Source: Rhodospirillaceae bacterium (GTDB lineage Bacteria; Pseudomonadota; Alphaproteobacteria; Puniceispirillales; Puniceispirillaceae). Taken from it: a stretch of 38,900 nucleotides of DNA. The notes beneath the pieces were generated by a model, which saw only the letters and a list, made by a program, of their open reading frames with translations, was not told the origin of the DNA and searched no databases. A program made the position numbers and the translations under genes. Where the stretch lies: contig WTIL01000013.1 of NCBI GenBank assembly GCA_011522725.1, positions 1 through 38,900 of the forward strand, in the 5' to 3' direction. This document shows, one piece after another, positions 19,109 through 31,350 of the stretch. Every line of letters starts with the position of its first letter. Position 1 is the first letter of the stretch.

Positions 19109-20530
19109 ATTTCTGATCTTTCAGCAATCATCACCGCACTTGGCGGGCGGCAGGCGCTGCAGGATCTTCTTGGCGTCGGGCCAAGCGCTGTCAGCAACTA
19201 TCTGGCAAAGGGCGCGCTGCCGCGGCGGGCGCACGGCCCTGTCTGCGAGGCCCTTCGCGCCCGCGGCTACCAGATCGATCCGGCAAGCCTTGCGATCACG
19301 GGCGAACGCGCCGTTGCGAACCTGTCCGGCACATTGCCCGGCCGGAAACGGGTGCTTCTTGTGGTCGGTGGCGGCATCGCCGCCTACAAGGCGCTGGAAG
19401 TGGCGCGGCGCCTTCAGGACCATAATGTCAGTGTGACCGGGGTCATGACCCGGTCCGCATGCGAATTCATCACTCCGCTGAGCCTGTCGGCGCTGACTGG
19501 CGAGAAAGTCTATACCGAGCTGTTCTCGCTGACCGACGAGGCCGAGATGGGTCATATCAGGCTGGCCCGCGAGGCGGATCTCGTGCTGGTCGTGCCGGCA
19601 ACCGCGAACCTGATTGCGCGCGCCGCAGGCGGGTTTGCCGATGACCTGGCGACGACCATCCTGCTGGCGACCACCTCGCCGGTGATGATGGCGCCGGCGA
19701 TGAATCACGCGATGTGGGGGCATCCGGCGACACAGGAAAATCTGGCGCGGCTCAGGGCTCGCGGAATCACGACGGCAGGGCCCGCCGACGGCAATATGGC
19801 CTGCGGCGAGGAAGGCACCGGCAGGCTTGCCGAGGTGCCGGACATTGTCGAGGCGGCGCTGCGCACGCTGAATGTCGTGCCGGGTCCGCTGTCCGGCCGG
19901 CACGCGCTGGTCACATCCGGTCCCACGGTCGAGCCGATCGATCCGGTGCGCTTCATCGCCAACAGGTCATCCGGCAAGCAGGGCCATGCCATCGCCGCCG
20001 AACTTGCAAGCCGCGGCGCACGCGTGACGCTTGTCAGCGGACCAGTCACCCTGCCGTCGCCTCCGGCGGTCGAGCTTGTCGAGGTTGAAACGGCGCGGCA
20101 GATGCTGGAGGCCTGCGAAGCGGCCCTGCCGGCCGAGATCGCCGTCTGCGCCGCCGCCGTCGCCGACTGGCATGTGAAGGATGCCGGCACCGCAAAGCTG
20201 AAGAAACAGGATGGCGGGCCACCGCCGCCTATCGAGCTGGCGGAAAACCCCGACATCCTCAGGCGGCTCTCGTCCCATGAGGCACGGCCTGATCTTGTTG
20301 TCGGCTTTGCCGCGGAAACCGGTAATCTTCGCGAGAATGCCGCCGCCAAGCTGACGCGCAAGGGATGCGACTGGATCGTCGCCAATGATGTGGGCGGCGG
20401 CAGCGTGTTCGGCAGCGACAGCAACAGCGCCCTGCTTCTGACCGGCAACGAAATCGAGGAATGGCCGCAGATGCCGAAGTCGGAGCTGGCGACGCGGCTT
20501 GTCGACAGAATCGGGGAGCATTTCGCATGA
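19103..20530 (+). CDS. coaBC: CoaBC with an N-terminal helix-turn-helix domain
   Basis: This 475-residue bifunctional enzyme makes 4'-phosphopantetheine from 4'-phosphopantothenate by ligating and decarboxylating cysteine. The CoaC flavoprotein part starts near residue 82 ([14 protein letters not shown]), with the active-site His151 in [11 protein letters not shown] and PAMNHAMW at 198-205; the CoaB part begins at [17 protein letters not shown] and carries the [12 protein letters not shown] loop. Residues 1-60 are extra: [27 protein letters not shown] resembles a Cro/YdaS-type helix-turn-helix. No in-frame Met lies at the CoaC start, so the fusion is real in this sequence. Usual CoaBC length is about 400. 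The stop overlaps the dut ATG. Confidence 0.95.
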   Translation: MNISDLSAIITALGGRQALQDLLGVGPSAVSNYLAKGALPRRAHGPVCEALRARGYQIDPASLAITGERAVANLSGTLPGRKRVLLVVGGGIAAYKALEVARRLQDHNVSVTGVMTRSACEFITPLSLSALTGEKVYTELFSLTDEAEMGHIRLAREADLVLVVPATANLIARAAGGFADDLATTILLATTSPVMMAPAMNHAMWGHPATQENLARLRARGITTAGPADGNMACGEEGTGRLAEVPDIVEAALRTLNVVPGPLSGRHALVTSGPTVEPIDPVRFIANRSSGKQGHAIAAELASRGARVTLVSGPVTLPSPPAVELVEVETARQMLEACEAALPAEIAVCAAAVADWHVKDAGTAKLKKQDGGPPPPIELAENPDILRRLSSHEARPDLVVGFAAETGNLRENAAAKLTRKGCDWIVANDVGGGSVFGSDSNSALLLTGNEIEEWPQMPKSELATRLVDRIGEHFA

Positions 20531-20985
20531 CCGCGCATGACGGGCCGGAAATCCGGGTACAGAAACTGCCCCATTTCGACGGGCTGGCGCTACCTTCATA
20601 TGCCACGGCCGGGGCCGCCGGCATGGATGTCGAAGCGGCCGTCGAGGCCGATATGGTGCTCGCGCCGGGCCGGCGCGCGGCCGTTCCGACCGGCCTCGCC
20701 ATGGCCATTCCGGCAGGGTTCGAGATACAGGTGCGGCCCCGTTCCGGCCTCGCGCTGAAACATGGGGTGACCGTGGCGAACGCCCCCGGCACGATCGACA
20801 GTGACTATCGCGGCGAGGTCAAAATCATGCTGATCAACCTTGGCGAAGATGATTTCACCATCACGCGGGGCATGCGCATCGCACAGCTTGTCGTCGCGCC
20901 GGTCAGCCTTGCCGTACTGGCGGTCGCCGATACGCTCGAGACCACGGACCGCGGCAGCGGCGGTTTCGGATCCACCGGAGTCTAG
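20527..20985 (+). CDS. dut: dUTP diphosphatase
   Basis: A 152-residue trimeric dUTPase that hydrolyses dUTP to dUMP, supplying dTTP synthesis and keeping uracil out of DNA. The five family motifs are seen: [44 protein letters not shown] and the C-terminal [10 protein letters not shown]. The ATG at 20527 overlaps the coaBC stop (ATGA); the track start at 20461 lies inside coaBC. It is co-oriented with the following E1-like gene. Confidence 0.97.
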   Translation: MTAHDGPEIRVQKLPHFDGLALPSYATAGAAGMDVEAAVEADMVLAPGRRAAVPTGLAMAIPAGFEIQVRPRSGLALKHGVTVANAPGTIDSDYRGEVKIMLINLGEDDFTITRGMRIAQLVVAPVSLAVLAVADTLETTDRGSGGFGSTGV

Positions 20986-20989
20986 CATC

Positions 20990-21751
20990 ATGCTCAGTGA
21001 CGAAAATCTTGAACGCTATGCCCGCCAGGCGATCATGCCCGATATCGGCGAGGAGGGTCAGGAACGGCTTCTGGAGAGCCGCATGCTTGTCGTCGGGGCA
21101 GGCGGTCTCGGCTCGCCGGCCATCTTCTATCTGGCCGCCGCCGGTGTCGGCAACCTGACCGTCATGGATGGCGAATCCGTCGACCTGACCAATCTGAACC
21201 GGCAGATCCTTCACACCACCGACAGCATCGGCAGTCCGAAGGTGACGCAGGCGGCCGCCGCGGTCGCCGCGCTCAATCCCGGGGTCAATGTCACGCCGCT
21301 CGCCGAACGGCTGGAGGATGACAATGTCGAGGCGCTGCTGGCGGCGCATGACGTGGTGATCGACTGTTCCGACAATGTCGATACGCGCTACAGGCTCGGC
21401 GATGCGGCGCACCGTACCGGCACGCCGCTGGTCTTTGGCGGGGCGGTCCGGACCGAGGGGCAGCTGTCCGTCTTTCACAGCGGGGCCGGCGCGGAAGAGG
21501 ATTCGCCATGTTACCGCTGTGTGTTTCCCGACATGCCGGACGCGATGCAGGCCCCGGGATGTTCGGAGGCCGGCATCCTTGGCCCGGTCACCGGTGTGAT
21601 CGGCACCATGCAGGCGCTGGCGGCGGTCAGGCTGGTGCTCGGGATCGGCGGCAGGCAGACAGGCAAGCTGCTTCTGTTTGACGGTCGCTATGGCAGTTTC
21701 ATGGAGATCAGCACGTCACGGCGTGCCGGTTGCGCGTGCTGCGGCGCCTAG
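20990..21751 (+). CDS. MoeB/ThiF-type adenylyltransferase (E1-like)
   Basis: A 253-residue E1-like enzyme that adenylates the C-terminus of a ubiquitin-like sulfur carrier (MoaD or ThiS). The nucleotide loop is GAGGLGSPAIFYLA, the following DLTNLNRQILH block is diagnostic, and the catalytic Cys is in PGCSEAGILGPV. Zinc-binding CxxC pairs are CYRC and CACC at the end. No rhodanese domain is attached. MoeB (molybdopterin) and ThiF (thiamine) cannot be separated by sequence alone; no moa or thi gene is nearby. The stop shares CTAG with the convergent dehydrogenase gene. Confidence 0.92.
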   Translation: MLSDENLERYARQAIMPDIGEEGQERLLESRMLVVGAGGLGSPAIFYLAAAGVGNLTVMDGESVDLTNLNRQILHTTDSIGSPKVTQAAAAVAALNPGVNVTPLAERLEDDNVEALLAAHDVVIDCSDNVDTRYRLGDAAHRTGTPLVFGGAVRTEGQLSVFHSGAGAEEDSPCYRCVFPDMPDAMQAPGCSEAGILGPVTGVIGTMQALAAVRLVLGIGGRQTGKLLLFDGRYGSFMEISTSRRAGCACCGA

Positions 21752-22734
21752 AGCATCGCCTCGATCACCCGGTCACGCGGTGCATGGCCGTCCCAGAATG
21801 TCTGGATATTGATGATCACCTTGTCGCCCATCTCGAGACGTCCCTCGATGGTGGCCGAGCCGATATGCGGCAGCAGCACCACGTTCGGAAGATCAAGCAG
21901 CGCCTTTGTGATGTTCGGCTCGTCGGCATAGACATCGAGACCGGCACCGGCGATATGGCGCGATGCCAGCAATTCGGCAAGCGCCTCCTCGTCGACAACC
22001 TCGCCGCGCGAGGTGTTCACCAGATAGGCCGACGGCTGCATCATCTCAAGCCGCTCGCGGGTCAGCAGCTTTTGCGTTGCCGGCGTGTGCGGGCAGTTCA
22101 CCGAGACGATATCGACACGGCTGAGCATCTGGTCCAGCGACTCCCAGTATGTCGCCTCGAGCTCGGCCTCGGTCTCCGGGTGGACAGGCTTGCGGTTGTG
22201 ATAATGGATGCTGAGTCCGAAGCCGCGCGCCCGGCGCGCCACCGCACAGCCGATCCGGCCCATGCCGATGATGCCGAGCCGCTTGCCATTGATCCGGTGG
22301 CCAAGCATGCCGGTCGGCGCCCAGCCGGTCCATTCGCCGGTCCTCGTCACCTTGTCGCCCTCGGCGATGCGGCGCGGCACGGCCAGCATCAGCGCCATCG
22401 CGACGTCGGCCGTATCTTCGGTCAGGACTCCCGGCGTGTTGGTAACGGTGATGCCGCGCGCCTTGGCGGCGGCAAGGTCGATATGGTCCACGCCCGTTCC
22501 GAAAGAAGCGATCAGCTTCAGCTGGTCGCCGGCCACCGCGATCAGGTCGGCATCGATCCTGTCGGTCACGGTGGGAACGAGGACGTCGGCCTCTTTCACC
22601 ATGGCGACGAGTTCCTCGTTGGTACGCGGGGTATCGGTATCATTGAGCCTGGCGTCGAACAGCTCTCTCATCCGTGTCTCGGTTGAGTCGGGCAATTTAC
22701 GGGTCAGATGGACGACTGGCTTTTTCTGATTCAT
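21748..22734 (-). CDS. D-isomer-specific 2-hydroxyacid dehydrogenase (glyoxylate/hydroxypyruvate reductase-like)
   Basis: A 328-residue NAD(P)H-dependent dehydrogenase. The Rossmann motif is GIIGMGRIGCAVARR, and the substrate/catalytic residues sit in SFGTGVDHIDL, NTSRGEVVDEEAL (Arg), DVYADEPN (Glu) and LLPHIGSAT (His). The overall order fits the GyaR/GhrB type, which reduces glyoxylate or hydroxypyruvate. Formate dehydrogenase-like members share the fold, so substrate is inferred. It stands alone on the minus strand, divergent from the SH3 protein gene. Confidence 0.92.
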   Translation of the reverse strand: MNQKKPVVHLTRKLPDSTETRMRELFDARLNDTDTPRTNEELVAMVKEADVLVPTVTDRIDADLIAVAGDQLKLIASFGTGVDHIDLAAAKARGITVTNTPGVLTEDTADVAMALMLAVPRRIAEGDKVTRTGEWTGWAPTGMLGHRINGKRLGIIGMGRIGCAVARRARGFGLSIHYHNRKPVHPETEAELEATYWESLDQMLSRVDIVSVNCPHTPATQKLLTRERLEMMQPSAYLVNTSRGEVVDEEALAELLASRHIAGAGLDVYADEPNITKALLDLPNVVLLPHIGSATIEGRLEMGDKVIINIQTFWDGHAPRDRVIEAML

Positions 22735-22873
22735 TCTTTCCGCTCATATTTGGTCGCGGTCCGGCCTCTATGGCGTGGCCGGCGAAAACATAATATCCTG
22801 ACGGCATGAGACACAAGTTTCCCGTGTCTGTCTGCATCAGAACACCGGGCGACATTACCAGAACTGGGCTGCA

Positions 22874-23425
22874 ATGAGAAAACTATTTCACGGTGCGACA
22901 ACCTGCCTCCTGCTTGCCCTCCTCGCCGGCATGACACCGGCGGCGACCGTTCCGGCGGCGGCATCGGACAGCGCCGGTAATAATGGAGAGGTGAAGGTGA
23001 CCGTGCGCGGAAGCGGCTATCAGGTGCCGCGCTTCGTCGCCCTGAAATCAGACGAGGTGAATATGCGGGCCGGCCCGGGCACCGAATATCCGGTGCTGTG
23101 GCAATACCGCAAGGAAGGCCTTCCGCTCCGGGTAGAACGCGAATTCGGCATCTGGCGCAAGGTTGTGGACCATGAGAACACCACCGGCTGGATGCACCAG
23201 TCTGTCGTGTCGCTGAAACGCAATGCCCTCGTCACGGCCAGCTCGGCAAAAATCCATGCCGCGCCGGATGACGGCTCGCCTCTGGTCGCTGTGGCCGAGC
23301 GCAACGCCCTTCTGGAGCTGCAGTCCTGCCCGACCCAATGGTGCAAGGTCGCGTCCGGCGACATCCGCGGATGGGTGGCGCGCACCGCAATCTGGGGGCT
23401 TCTCGACGGCGAGGTCCTGAACTGA
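22874..23425 (+). CDS. Exported bacterial SH3-domain protein
   Basis: The 183-residue product has a signal peptide (MRKLFHGATTCLLLALLAGM, Ala-rich cleavage region) and two SH3-like repeats. The first has the typical DEVNMRAGPGTEYPVLW and GIWRKVVDHENTTGWMHQSVV; the second ends TQWCKVASGDIRGWVARTAIWG. Two cysteines (SCPTQWC) could form a disulfide. Such periplasmic SH3 proteins are thought to bind cell-wall or protein ligands. The gene is monocistronic and ends at a strong terminator shared with katG. Confidence 0.88.
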   Translation: MRKLFHGATTCLLLALLAGMTPAATVPAAASDSAGNNGEVKVTVRGSGYQVPRFVALKSDEVNMRAGPGTEYPVLWQYRKEGLPLRVEREFGIWRKVVDHENTTGWMHQSVVSLKRNALVTASSAKIHAAPDDGSPLVAVAERNALLELQSCPTQWCKVASGDIRGWVARTAIWGLLDGEVLN

Positions 23426-23455
23426 CCCGCACCGGGCTCACCTGTCTGCGGACAT

Positions 23456-23489
23456 AAAAAAGGCGCCCCGGAAAACCGGAGCGCCTTTT
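23456..23489. terminator. Bidirectional intrinsic terminator between SH3 gene and katG
   Basis: AAAAGGCGC-C-CCGG-AAAA-CCGG-A-GCGCCTTTT forms a long stem with one internal mismatch, with an A-run on the left and a T-run on the right. It can end transcription of the plus-strand SH3 gene and the minus-strand katG. Confidence 0.9.
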
Positions 23490-23544
23490 CTGCATGGTGA
23501 CAGCGCGAAAGGGACGAGACGCGCTGTCATTCCATTCTGTCTGG

Positions 23545-25821
<2,277 letters not shown>

Positions 25822-25831
25822 TCATTCCGAA

Positions 25832-25860
25832 ATGCTATGGTCGGCGGACCATCAGGTCAA
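25832..25860 (-). promoter_or_regulatory. Probable katG promoter with palindromic spacer
   Basis: On the minus strand TTGACC and TAGCAT are 17 bp apart. A perfect inverted repeat, ATGGTC-GGCG-GACCAT (25837-25852), fills the spacer. Two opposite copies of the 10-mer GGAATGATTT flank the promoter (25819-25828 and 25867-25876). The predicted leader is about 85 nt. Confidence 0.6.
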
Positions 25861-25863
25861 GCT

Positions 25864-25895
25864 GTTTGGAATGATTTTAAACTGACAAGATTGTC
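25864..25895. promoter_or_regulatory. Irr-box-like sequence and adjacent palindrome upstream of katG
   Basis: TTTGGAA-TGA-TTTTAAA (25864-25880) differs by one base per half-site from the TTTAGAA-N3-TTCTAAA form of Irr iron-control elements as I recall it. One base further is a perfect palindrome TGACAA-GA-TTGTCA (25882-25895). The pair sits just upstream of the katG -35 and 62 bp or more after the irr stop. Binding is inferred from motif and context only. Confidence 0.45.
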
Positions 25896-25956
25896 ACAGC
25901 TGCTAAGCCGCAGCGTGGACAGCGCTGGCAGCAACGATGCATGTGCGACTGCCGAA

Positions 25957-26430
25957 TCAGCCGCCTTTGGACGTGATATGAATCAGCACATCGACCGACG
26001 CGATGTCGTGCCCGTTGGGCGCATCCGGAAGGTCGGCAAGCAGCACCCGGTCAGCCGGAATATCGATCAGACGGTCGGTGTCCGCATCATAGAAATGATG
26101 ATGGTGCGACGTGTTGGTATCAAAGACACTGTGCTCGTTATGAACCGTGACCCGCCGCAGCAGGCCGGCATCGGTAAACTGGTTCAGCGTATTATAGACG
26201 GTGCCGCCGGCCATCTGCATGCCGGCATCACGGATTTCGCGGGCAAGACTATCGGCGGAAACATGGCGATGACGTCCGTCTAGCAGCAGTCCGGCAATGG
26301 CCAGCCGTTGCTTCGTCGGACGGAGTCCGGCGTCTCTTAGCCGCTGTACGAGACGTGCGCCCTCTGTCGCGGCCGGGATGTTTCCGTCGATTTCGCCCAT
26401 AGCGTCTCGAAAATGCGGCCTTGCCGCCAT
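25957..26430 (-). CDS. irr: Irr-type Fur-family iron/haem response regulator
   Basis: A 157-residue Fur-superfamily regulator. The winged helix includes LRPTKQRLAIAGLLL and GGTVYNTLNQFTDAGLLRR; the sensor part has the Irr-like histidine cluster TSHHHHFYDADTDRLIDIP. The protein has no cysteine at all, so it lacks both the structural CxxC zinc pairs of many Fur proteins and the GCPW haem motif of Bradyrhizobium Irr. In alphaproteobacteria Irr controls haem, iron and oxidative-stress genes, and the irr-fabA neighbourhood recurs. AAGGGA lies 11 nt upstream of the ATG. It is divergent from fabA and upstream of katG. Confidence 0.88.
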   Translation of the reverse strand: MAARPHFRDAMGEIDGNIPAATEGARLVQRLRDAGLRPTKQRLAIAGLLLDGRHRHVSADSLAREIRDAGMQMAGGTVYNTLNQFTDAGLLRRVTVHNEHSVFDTNTSHHHHFYDADTDRLIDIPADRVLLADLPDAPNGHDIASVDVLIHITSKGG

Positions 26431-26603
26431 ATTGTCAATAATCCCTTGGCCTGAGGGGCCGTTTCGTGTTTTTTTGTGGGGGCCTGAAGACCGGCCCTGC
26501 GATGGTCGGGCGCGCGTCTGTCGGGCTGTGAAATTACATCGTCAAGGGGCCCTGTCGGCAATGCCGCACACCCGCCCCCCGCAACAATTCTGGGGACACC
26601 AAC

Positions 26604-27122
26604 ATGCCACCACTGCAGCAGACTGCCTTCAGCTATGATGACCTAATTGCCTGTGCGAAAGGCGAGCTGTTCGGCCCCGGAAACCCCCAGTTGCCGATGC
26701 CGCCAATGCTGATGTGCGACCGGATCACGGAAATCTCGGGTGATGGCGGACCGCATGGCAAGGGACATATTGTTTCTGAATTCGACCTGAAACCCGACCT
26801 GTGGTTCTTCCCCTGTCATTTCGAGGGCGATCCGGTGATGCCGGGATGCCTTGGCATGGACGCGCTCTGGCAGCTTGTCGGCTTTTTCCTCGGATGGTCC
26901 GGCGGTGAAGGCCGCGGCCGCGCGCTGTCCGTCGGCGAGGTAAAGTTCACCGGCCAGATCCTGCCGACAAACAAGCTCGTCCGCTACGAGATCGAGATGA
27001 AGCGGGTGATCATGCGCCGCCTGGTGATGGGAATCGCCGATGGCCGCGTTATCTGCGACGGCGAGACCGTCTTCGAGGCCAACGACATCCGCGTCGGCCT
27101 GTTCCAGCCCGAGGAGGCATAA
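26604..27122 (+). CDS. fabA: 3-hydroxydecanoyl-ACP dehydratase/isomerase FabA
   Basis: This 172-residue enzyme dehydrates 3-hydroxydecanoyl-ACP and isomerises trans-2 to cis-3-decenoyl-ACP, the branch point to unsaturated fatty acids. The active-site His is in [14 protein letters not shown] and the Asp in [10 protein letters not shown]. Full length, cytosolic hot-dog fold. It is first in fabA-fabB-fabI, 2 bp before fabB, and divergent from irr. Confidence 0.98.
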   Translation: MPPLQQTAFSYDDLIACAKGELFGPGNPQLPMPPMLMCDRITEISGDGGPHGKGHIVSEFDLKPDLWFFPCHFEGDPVMPGCLGMDALWQLVGFFLGWSGGEGRGRALSVGEVKFTGQILPTNKLVRYEIEMKRVIMRRLVMGIADGRVICDGETVFEANDIRVGLFQPEEA

Positions 27123-27124
27123 TC

Positions 27125-28357
27125 ATGCGCAGGGTCGCCATTACCGGTATCGGGATCGTCTCGTCGATTGGCAACAATGTCGCCGAGGTGACGGATTCCC
27201 TGCGCGAGGGCAGGTCCGGCATCGTCGCCGCGCCGGAATATGCCGAACTCGGCTTCCGCAGCCAGATTCACGGCACCATCAAGATGGATATCGCCGAGCA
27301 TATCGACCGCAAGCAGCTTCGCTTCATGGGTGACGGCGCGGCCTATGCCGTGCTGGCCATGGAACAGGCCATCGCCGATTCCGGACTGACCGAGGAGCAG
27401 GTCTCGAACCCGCGCACCGGCTTGATCGCCGGGTCCGGGGGACCGTCCACGGCCAACATGATGCAGGCCTTCGACACCACCCGCGAAAAGGGCCCGAAGC
27501 GCGTCGGCCCCTATATGGTGCCGCGCTGCATGTCGTCGACCGTGTCGGCCTGTATCGCCACCTTCTTCAAGATCAAGGGGGTGAACTACTCCATCACTTC
27601 GGCCTGCTCGACATCGGCGCACTGCATTTCATCGGCGGTGGACGCCATCCGCAATGGCAGCCAGGACATTGTCTTCGCCGGCGGCGGCGAGGAGCTTCAC
27701 TGGACCCTGTCGGTGCTGTTCGACGCGATGGGGGCGATGTCCTCCAAATATAACGACACGCCCGAACGCGCCTCGCGCGCCTATGACGCCGACCGTGACG
27801 GCTTTGTCATCGCCGGTGGCGGCGGCATGGTCGTGGTCGAGGATATGGAGCACGCGCTGGCGCGCGGCGCCACCATCCATGCCGAAATTGTCGGCTATGG
27901 CGCCAATTCGGACGGCCATGACATGGTCGCCCCGTCCGGCGAGGGCGCGGTCCGCTGCATGGAGCTGGCGCTTGCCGGCTTTGACGGGAACGCGCTGACG
28001 GACAAGGTCGACTATATCAATGCCCACGGCACATCGACCCCGGTCGGCGACGTCAAGGAGCTGGATGCGGTGCGCGAGGTGTTCGGCCCGCGCGGCTATC
28101 TGCCGACGGTGACCTCGACCAAGTCGCTCACCGGGCATTCGCTTGGCGCGACCGGCGTCCAGGAAGCCATCTACACCATGATCATGATGAAGGAAGGCTT
28201 CATCGCCGGATCGGCCAATATCGAAAATCCCGACCCGGCCATCGGCGACATCCCGGTCCCGTCGAGCCGTGTCGACAATGCCGAAATCACACTGGCGCTG
28301 TCGAACTCCTTCGGCTTCGGCGGCACCAACGCCACGCTGGCGCTGAGGAAGGTCTGA
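27125..28357 (+). CDS. fabB: Beta-ketoacyl-ACP synthase I FabB
   Basis: A 410-residue condensing enzyme that elongates acyl-ACP, including the cis-3-decenoyl-ACP made by FabA. The Cys-His-His triad is in [27 protein letters not shown] and [13 protein letters not shown]; the C-terminal [13 protein letters not shown] is typical. Its place right after fabA, rather than with acpP, supports FabB over FabF. It has a 1-bp gap to fabI. Confidence 0.97.
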   Translation: MRRVAITGIGIVSSIGNNVAEVTDSLREGRSGIVAAPEYAELGFRSQIHGTIKMDIAEHIDRKQLRFMGDGAAYAVLAMEQAIADSGLTEEQVSNPRTGLIAGSGGPSTANMMQAFDTTREKGPKRVGPYMVPRCMSSTVSACIATFFKIKGVNYSITSACSTSAHCISSAVDAIRNGSQDIVFAGGGEELHWTLSVLFDAMGAMSSKYNDTPERASRAYDADRDGFVIAGGGGMVVVEDMEHALARGATIHAEIVGYGANSDGHDMVAPSGEGAVRCMELALAGFDGNALTDKVDYINAHGTSTPVGDVKELDAVREVFGPRGYLPTVTSTKSLTGHSLGATGVQEAIYTMIMMKEGFIAGSANIENPDPAIGDIPVPSSRVDNAEITLALSNSFGFGGTNATLALRKV

Positions 28358-28358
28358 C

Positions 28359-29150
28359 ATGACGGCGGGGCTTCTTGCCGGCAAGCGGGGCCTGGTCATG
28401 GGCGTCGCGAATGAACGCTCCAGCGCCTGGGGCATCGCCGCCGCCGCCGCCGAGGCCGGCGCCGAGCTTGCCTTCACCTATCAGATGGAGGGGTTTGGCA
28501 AGCGGCTGCGTCCGCTGGCGGAATCGGTCGGCTCCGAACTGATGGTGGAATGCGATGTCGCGCATGAGGGTGCGGTGGGCAAGGCCTTTGACTGGCTTGC
28601 CGGCCACTGGTCATCCGTCGATTTCGTCGTTCACGCGCTGGCATTTTCCGACAAGAACGAGCTGAAGGGCGGTTATCTGAACACCAGCCGCCAGAACTTC
28701 AACGAGACGATGATGATCTCGGCCTTTTCCTTTACCGAGGTGGCGCAGGCGGCACGCCAGATGATGCCGGATGGCGGCTCGCTGGTGACGCTGAGCTATA
28801 TCGGCGCGCAGCGGATTTCACCGAACTACAATGTCATGGGCGTGGCCAAGGCGGCGCTCGAGGCGTCGGTGCGCTATCTTGCCGTCGATCTCGGCGGGCA
28901 GAACATCCGGGTGAACGCGCTGTCGGCAGGTCCGATGAAGACGCTTGCCGGCGCCGCGATTACCGGCGCGCGCCACATCTACCGCTATGCCGAGACGGCG
29001 GCCCCGCTCGGCCGCAACCCCGACATCAATGAAGTCGGGCGCTCCGGCCTCTATCTTGTCTCTGACCTGTCCTCGGGCGTGACCGGCGAGGTCCATTTCG
29101 TCGATGGCGGCTTCAACACCATCGCCACGCCGCCGGAAGACACCGAATAG
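28359..29150 (+). CDS. fabI: Enoyl-ACP reductase FabI
   Basis: A 263-residue NADH-dependent enoyl-ACP reductase of the SDR family, completing each elongation cycle. The FabI-type cofactor site is KRGLVMGVANERSSAWGIA, and the catalytic Tyr and Lys are in NYNVMGVAKAALEA, with the further Tyr in LSYIGAQR. SAGPMKTLA is the substrate-loop region. This form is the target of triclosan-type inhibitors in other bacteria. It ends the fab operon at a strong terminator. Confidence 0.97.
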   Translation: MTAGLLAGKRGLVMGVANERSSAWGIAAAAAEAGAELAFTYQMEGFGKRLRPLAESVGSELMVECDVAHEGAVGKAFDWLAGHWSSVDFVVHALAFSDKNELKGGYLNTSRQNFNETMMISAFSFTEVAQAARQMMPDGGSLVTLSYIGAQRISPNYNVMGVAKAALEASVRYLAVDLGGQNIRVNALSAGPMKTLAGAAITGARHIYRYAETAAPLGRNPDINEVGRSGLYLVSDLSSGVTGEVHFVDGGFNTIATPPEDTE

Positions 29151-29187
29151 CAGCCATATATTCCGGCCGTTACCGAAAAGCGGCATG

Positions 29188-29217
29188 AAAAAAGGGGCGG
29201 CCGAAGCCGCCCCTTTT
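29188..29217. terminator. Bidirectional intrinsic terminator between fabI and pnp
   Basis: AAAAAA-GGGGCGGC-CGAA-GCCGCCCC-TTTT gives a perfect eight-pair GC stem with a tetraloop, with A and T runs on the two sides. It can serve the convergent fabI and pnp transcripts. Confidence 0.93.
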
Positions 29218-29238
29218 CATATCTGGTGCCTGAAAGGC

Positions 29239-31350
29239 TTACTCGGCCTCTTCCGCCTCGAGGTCGGCGCCGGTCTCCTGATCGACGCGCTTCATCGACA
29301 GCTTCACCTTGCCACGGTCGTCAAAGCCGATGACCTTGACCTTGACCATGTCGCCTTCCTTGCAGATGTCGGTGGTCTTCTCGGTCCGGCCGTTCTGCAG
29401 CTCGGAAATATGGACGAGGCCGTCCTTCGCGCCGAGGAAGTTGACGAAGGCGCCGAAATCGACGGTCTTCACAACCTTGCCGTTATAGATCACACCAAGC
29501 TCGGGCTCGGCGACGATGTCCTTGATGCGGGCGACAGCCGCCTCGCCGGACGCGCCGGTCACGGCCGCCACCTTGACGGTGCCGTCGTCATCGATGTCGA
29601 TCTTCGCACCGGTGGTCTCGCAGATCTCGCGGATGATCTTGCCGCCCGGGCCGATGATGTCACGGATCTTGTCGACCGGAATCGACATGGTCGTGATCTT
29701 CGGCGCGCTGTCGGCAAGCCCGTCGCGGGCCGAGGTCAGCGCCTTGGCCATCTCGCCAAGGATATGAAGACGTCCGTCTTTCGCCTGGTCGAGCGCGATC
29801 TGCATGATTTCCGGCGTGATCGAGGTGATCTTGATGTCCATCTGCAGCGAGGTCACACCGGCTTCGGAACCGGCCACCTTGAAGTCCATGTCGCCGAGAT
29901 GATCCTCGTCACCGAGAATGTCCGACAGCACGGCGAAGGAATCGCCTTCCTTGATCAGGCCCATCGCGATGCCGGCCACCGGACGATCCAGCGGAACACC
30001 GGCATCCATCAGCGCCAGCGAGCCGCCACAGACGGTCGCCATCGAGGACGAGCCGTTCGACTCGGTGATCTCGGAGACAAGGCGGATGGTGTAGGGGAAG
30101 TCCTCTTTCTTCGGCAGCAGCGGACGAAGCGCACGCCATGCGAGCTTGCCATGGCCGATCTCGCGGCGACCCGGCGAGCCGACACGGCCAGCCTCACCGA
30201 CCGAGTAGGGCGGGAAGTTGTAGTGCAGCATGAAGTTCGAACGGCTCTCGCCGACGAGGGCGTCGATGATCTGCTCGTCCTGGCCGGTGCCGAGTGTGGC
30301 GACAACCATCGCCTGGGTCTCGCCGCGGGTGAACAGCGACGAGCCGTGGGCGCGCGGCAGGAATCCTGCCTCGGCAACGATCTGGCGGACCGTCTTGGTG
30401 TCGCGCCCGTCGATACGCTGGCCGGTCTCGAGGATCGAGCCGCGAACGACATCGGCCTCTTTCGCCTTGATCAGGCTGCCGACCAGAACACCGTCGTAAT
30501 CCTCGCCCAGCTTTTCCTTGGCCGCCGCGCGGACCTCGCCGAGAGCCGCCTGGCGCTCGGTCTTGTCGGCAATCTGGTAAGCGGCGACGAACTGGTCGCT
30601 GAAACCGTCGATGACGGCCTTGATCTCGCCTGCCTCGGCCGGCTCCTCGGGAAGGGCGCGCGGCTCCTTGGCGCAGGATTCGGCAAGGTCGATGATCGCG
30701 TCGATCACCGGCTTCATCGCGTCATGGCCGAAGGTCACGGCGCCGAGCATCACTTCCTCGGACAGTTCCTGTGCCTCGGACTCGACCATCAGCACGCCTT
30801 CATGCGTGCCGGCGAGGACCAGGTCCAGCGCGGTCTCGTCCATCTGCGCGACGGTCGGGTTGAGGACATATTCGCCATCGATCCAGCCGACGCGAGCGGC
30901 GGCAATCGGGCCGAAGAACGGAACACCCGACAGGCACAGGGCCGCCGAGGCGCCGATCATCGCGGCGATGTCGGGATTGTTCTCCATGTCATGGGCCAGA
31001 ACGGTACAGATGACCTGCGTCTCGCACTTGAAGGAGGAGGGGAAGAGCGGCCGGATCGGACGGTCGATCAGGCGGCTGACAAGGGTCTCGTTCTCGGAGG
31101 GACGGCCCTCGCGCTTGAAGAAGCCGCCCGGGATCTTGCCGGCGGCGAACGCCTTTTCCTGATAGTTGACCGTCAGCGGGAAGAAATCCTGGCCCGGCTT
31201 CGGGCTGTGCGCCGCGACGGCGGTACAAAGAACGGTGGTCTCGCCGAGGCTGACCATCACCGCGCCATCTGCCTGACGGGCCACCTTGCCGGTCTCGAGG
31301 ACGAGCGGGGTGCCGTTCCAGTCAAGCTCTTTGCGGAATATCTTGAACAT
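29239..31350 (-). CDS. pnp: Polyribonucleotide nucleotidyltransferase (PNPase)
   Basis: The 703-residue trimeric 3'-5' phosphorolytic exoribonuclease of the RNA degradosome. Two RNase PH domains are present (the first with [25 protein letters not shown], the second with [14 protein letters not shown]), followed by a KH domain ([14 protein letters not shown]) and an S1 domain ([27 protein letters not shown]). Full length, with an acidic C-terminal tail. It is the last gene of the rimP-nusA-infB operon; the 397-bp gap to rpsO probably carries its own control region. Confidence 0.98.
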   Translation of the reverse strand: MFKIFRKELDWNGTPLVLETGKVARQADGAVMVSLGETTVLCTAVAAHSPKPGQDFFPLTVNYQEKAFAAGKIPGGFFKREGRPSENETLVSRLIDRPIRPLFPSSFKCETQVICTVLAHDMENNPDIAAMIGASAALCLSGVPFFGPIAAARVGWIDGEYVLNPTVAQMDETALDLVLAGTHEGVLMVESEAQELSEEVMLGAVTFGHDAMKPVIDAIIDLAESCAKEPRALPEEPAEAGEIKAVIDGFSDQFVAAYQIADKTERQAALGEVRAAAKEKLGEDYDGVLVGSLIKAKEADVVRGSILETGQRIDGRDTKTVRQIVAEAGFLPRAHGSSLFTRGETQAMVVATLGTGQDEQIIDALVGESRSNFMLHYNFPPYSVGEAGRVGSPGRREIGHGKLAWRALRPLLPKKEDFPYTIRLVSEITESNGSSSMATVCGGSLALMDAGVPLDRPVAGIAMGLIKEGDSFAVLSDILGDEDHLGDMDFKVAGSEAGVTSLQMDIKITSITPEIMQIALDQAKDGRLHILGEMAKALTSARDGLADSAPKITTMSIPVDKIRDIIGPGGKIIREICETTGAKIDIDDDGTVKVAAVTGASGEAAVARIKDIVAEPELGVIYNGKVVKTVDFGAFVNFLGAKDGLVHISELQNGRTEKTTDICKEGDMVKVKVIGFDDRGKVKLSMKRVDQETGADLEAEEAE

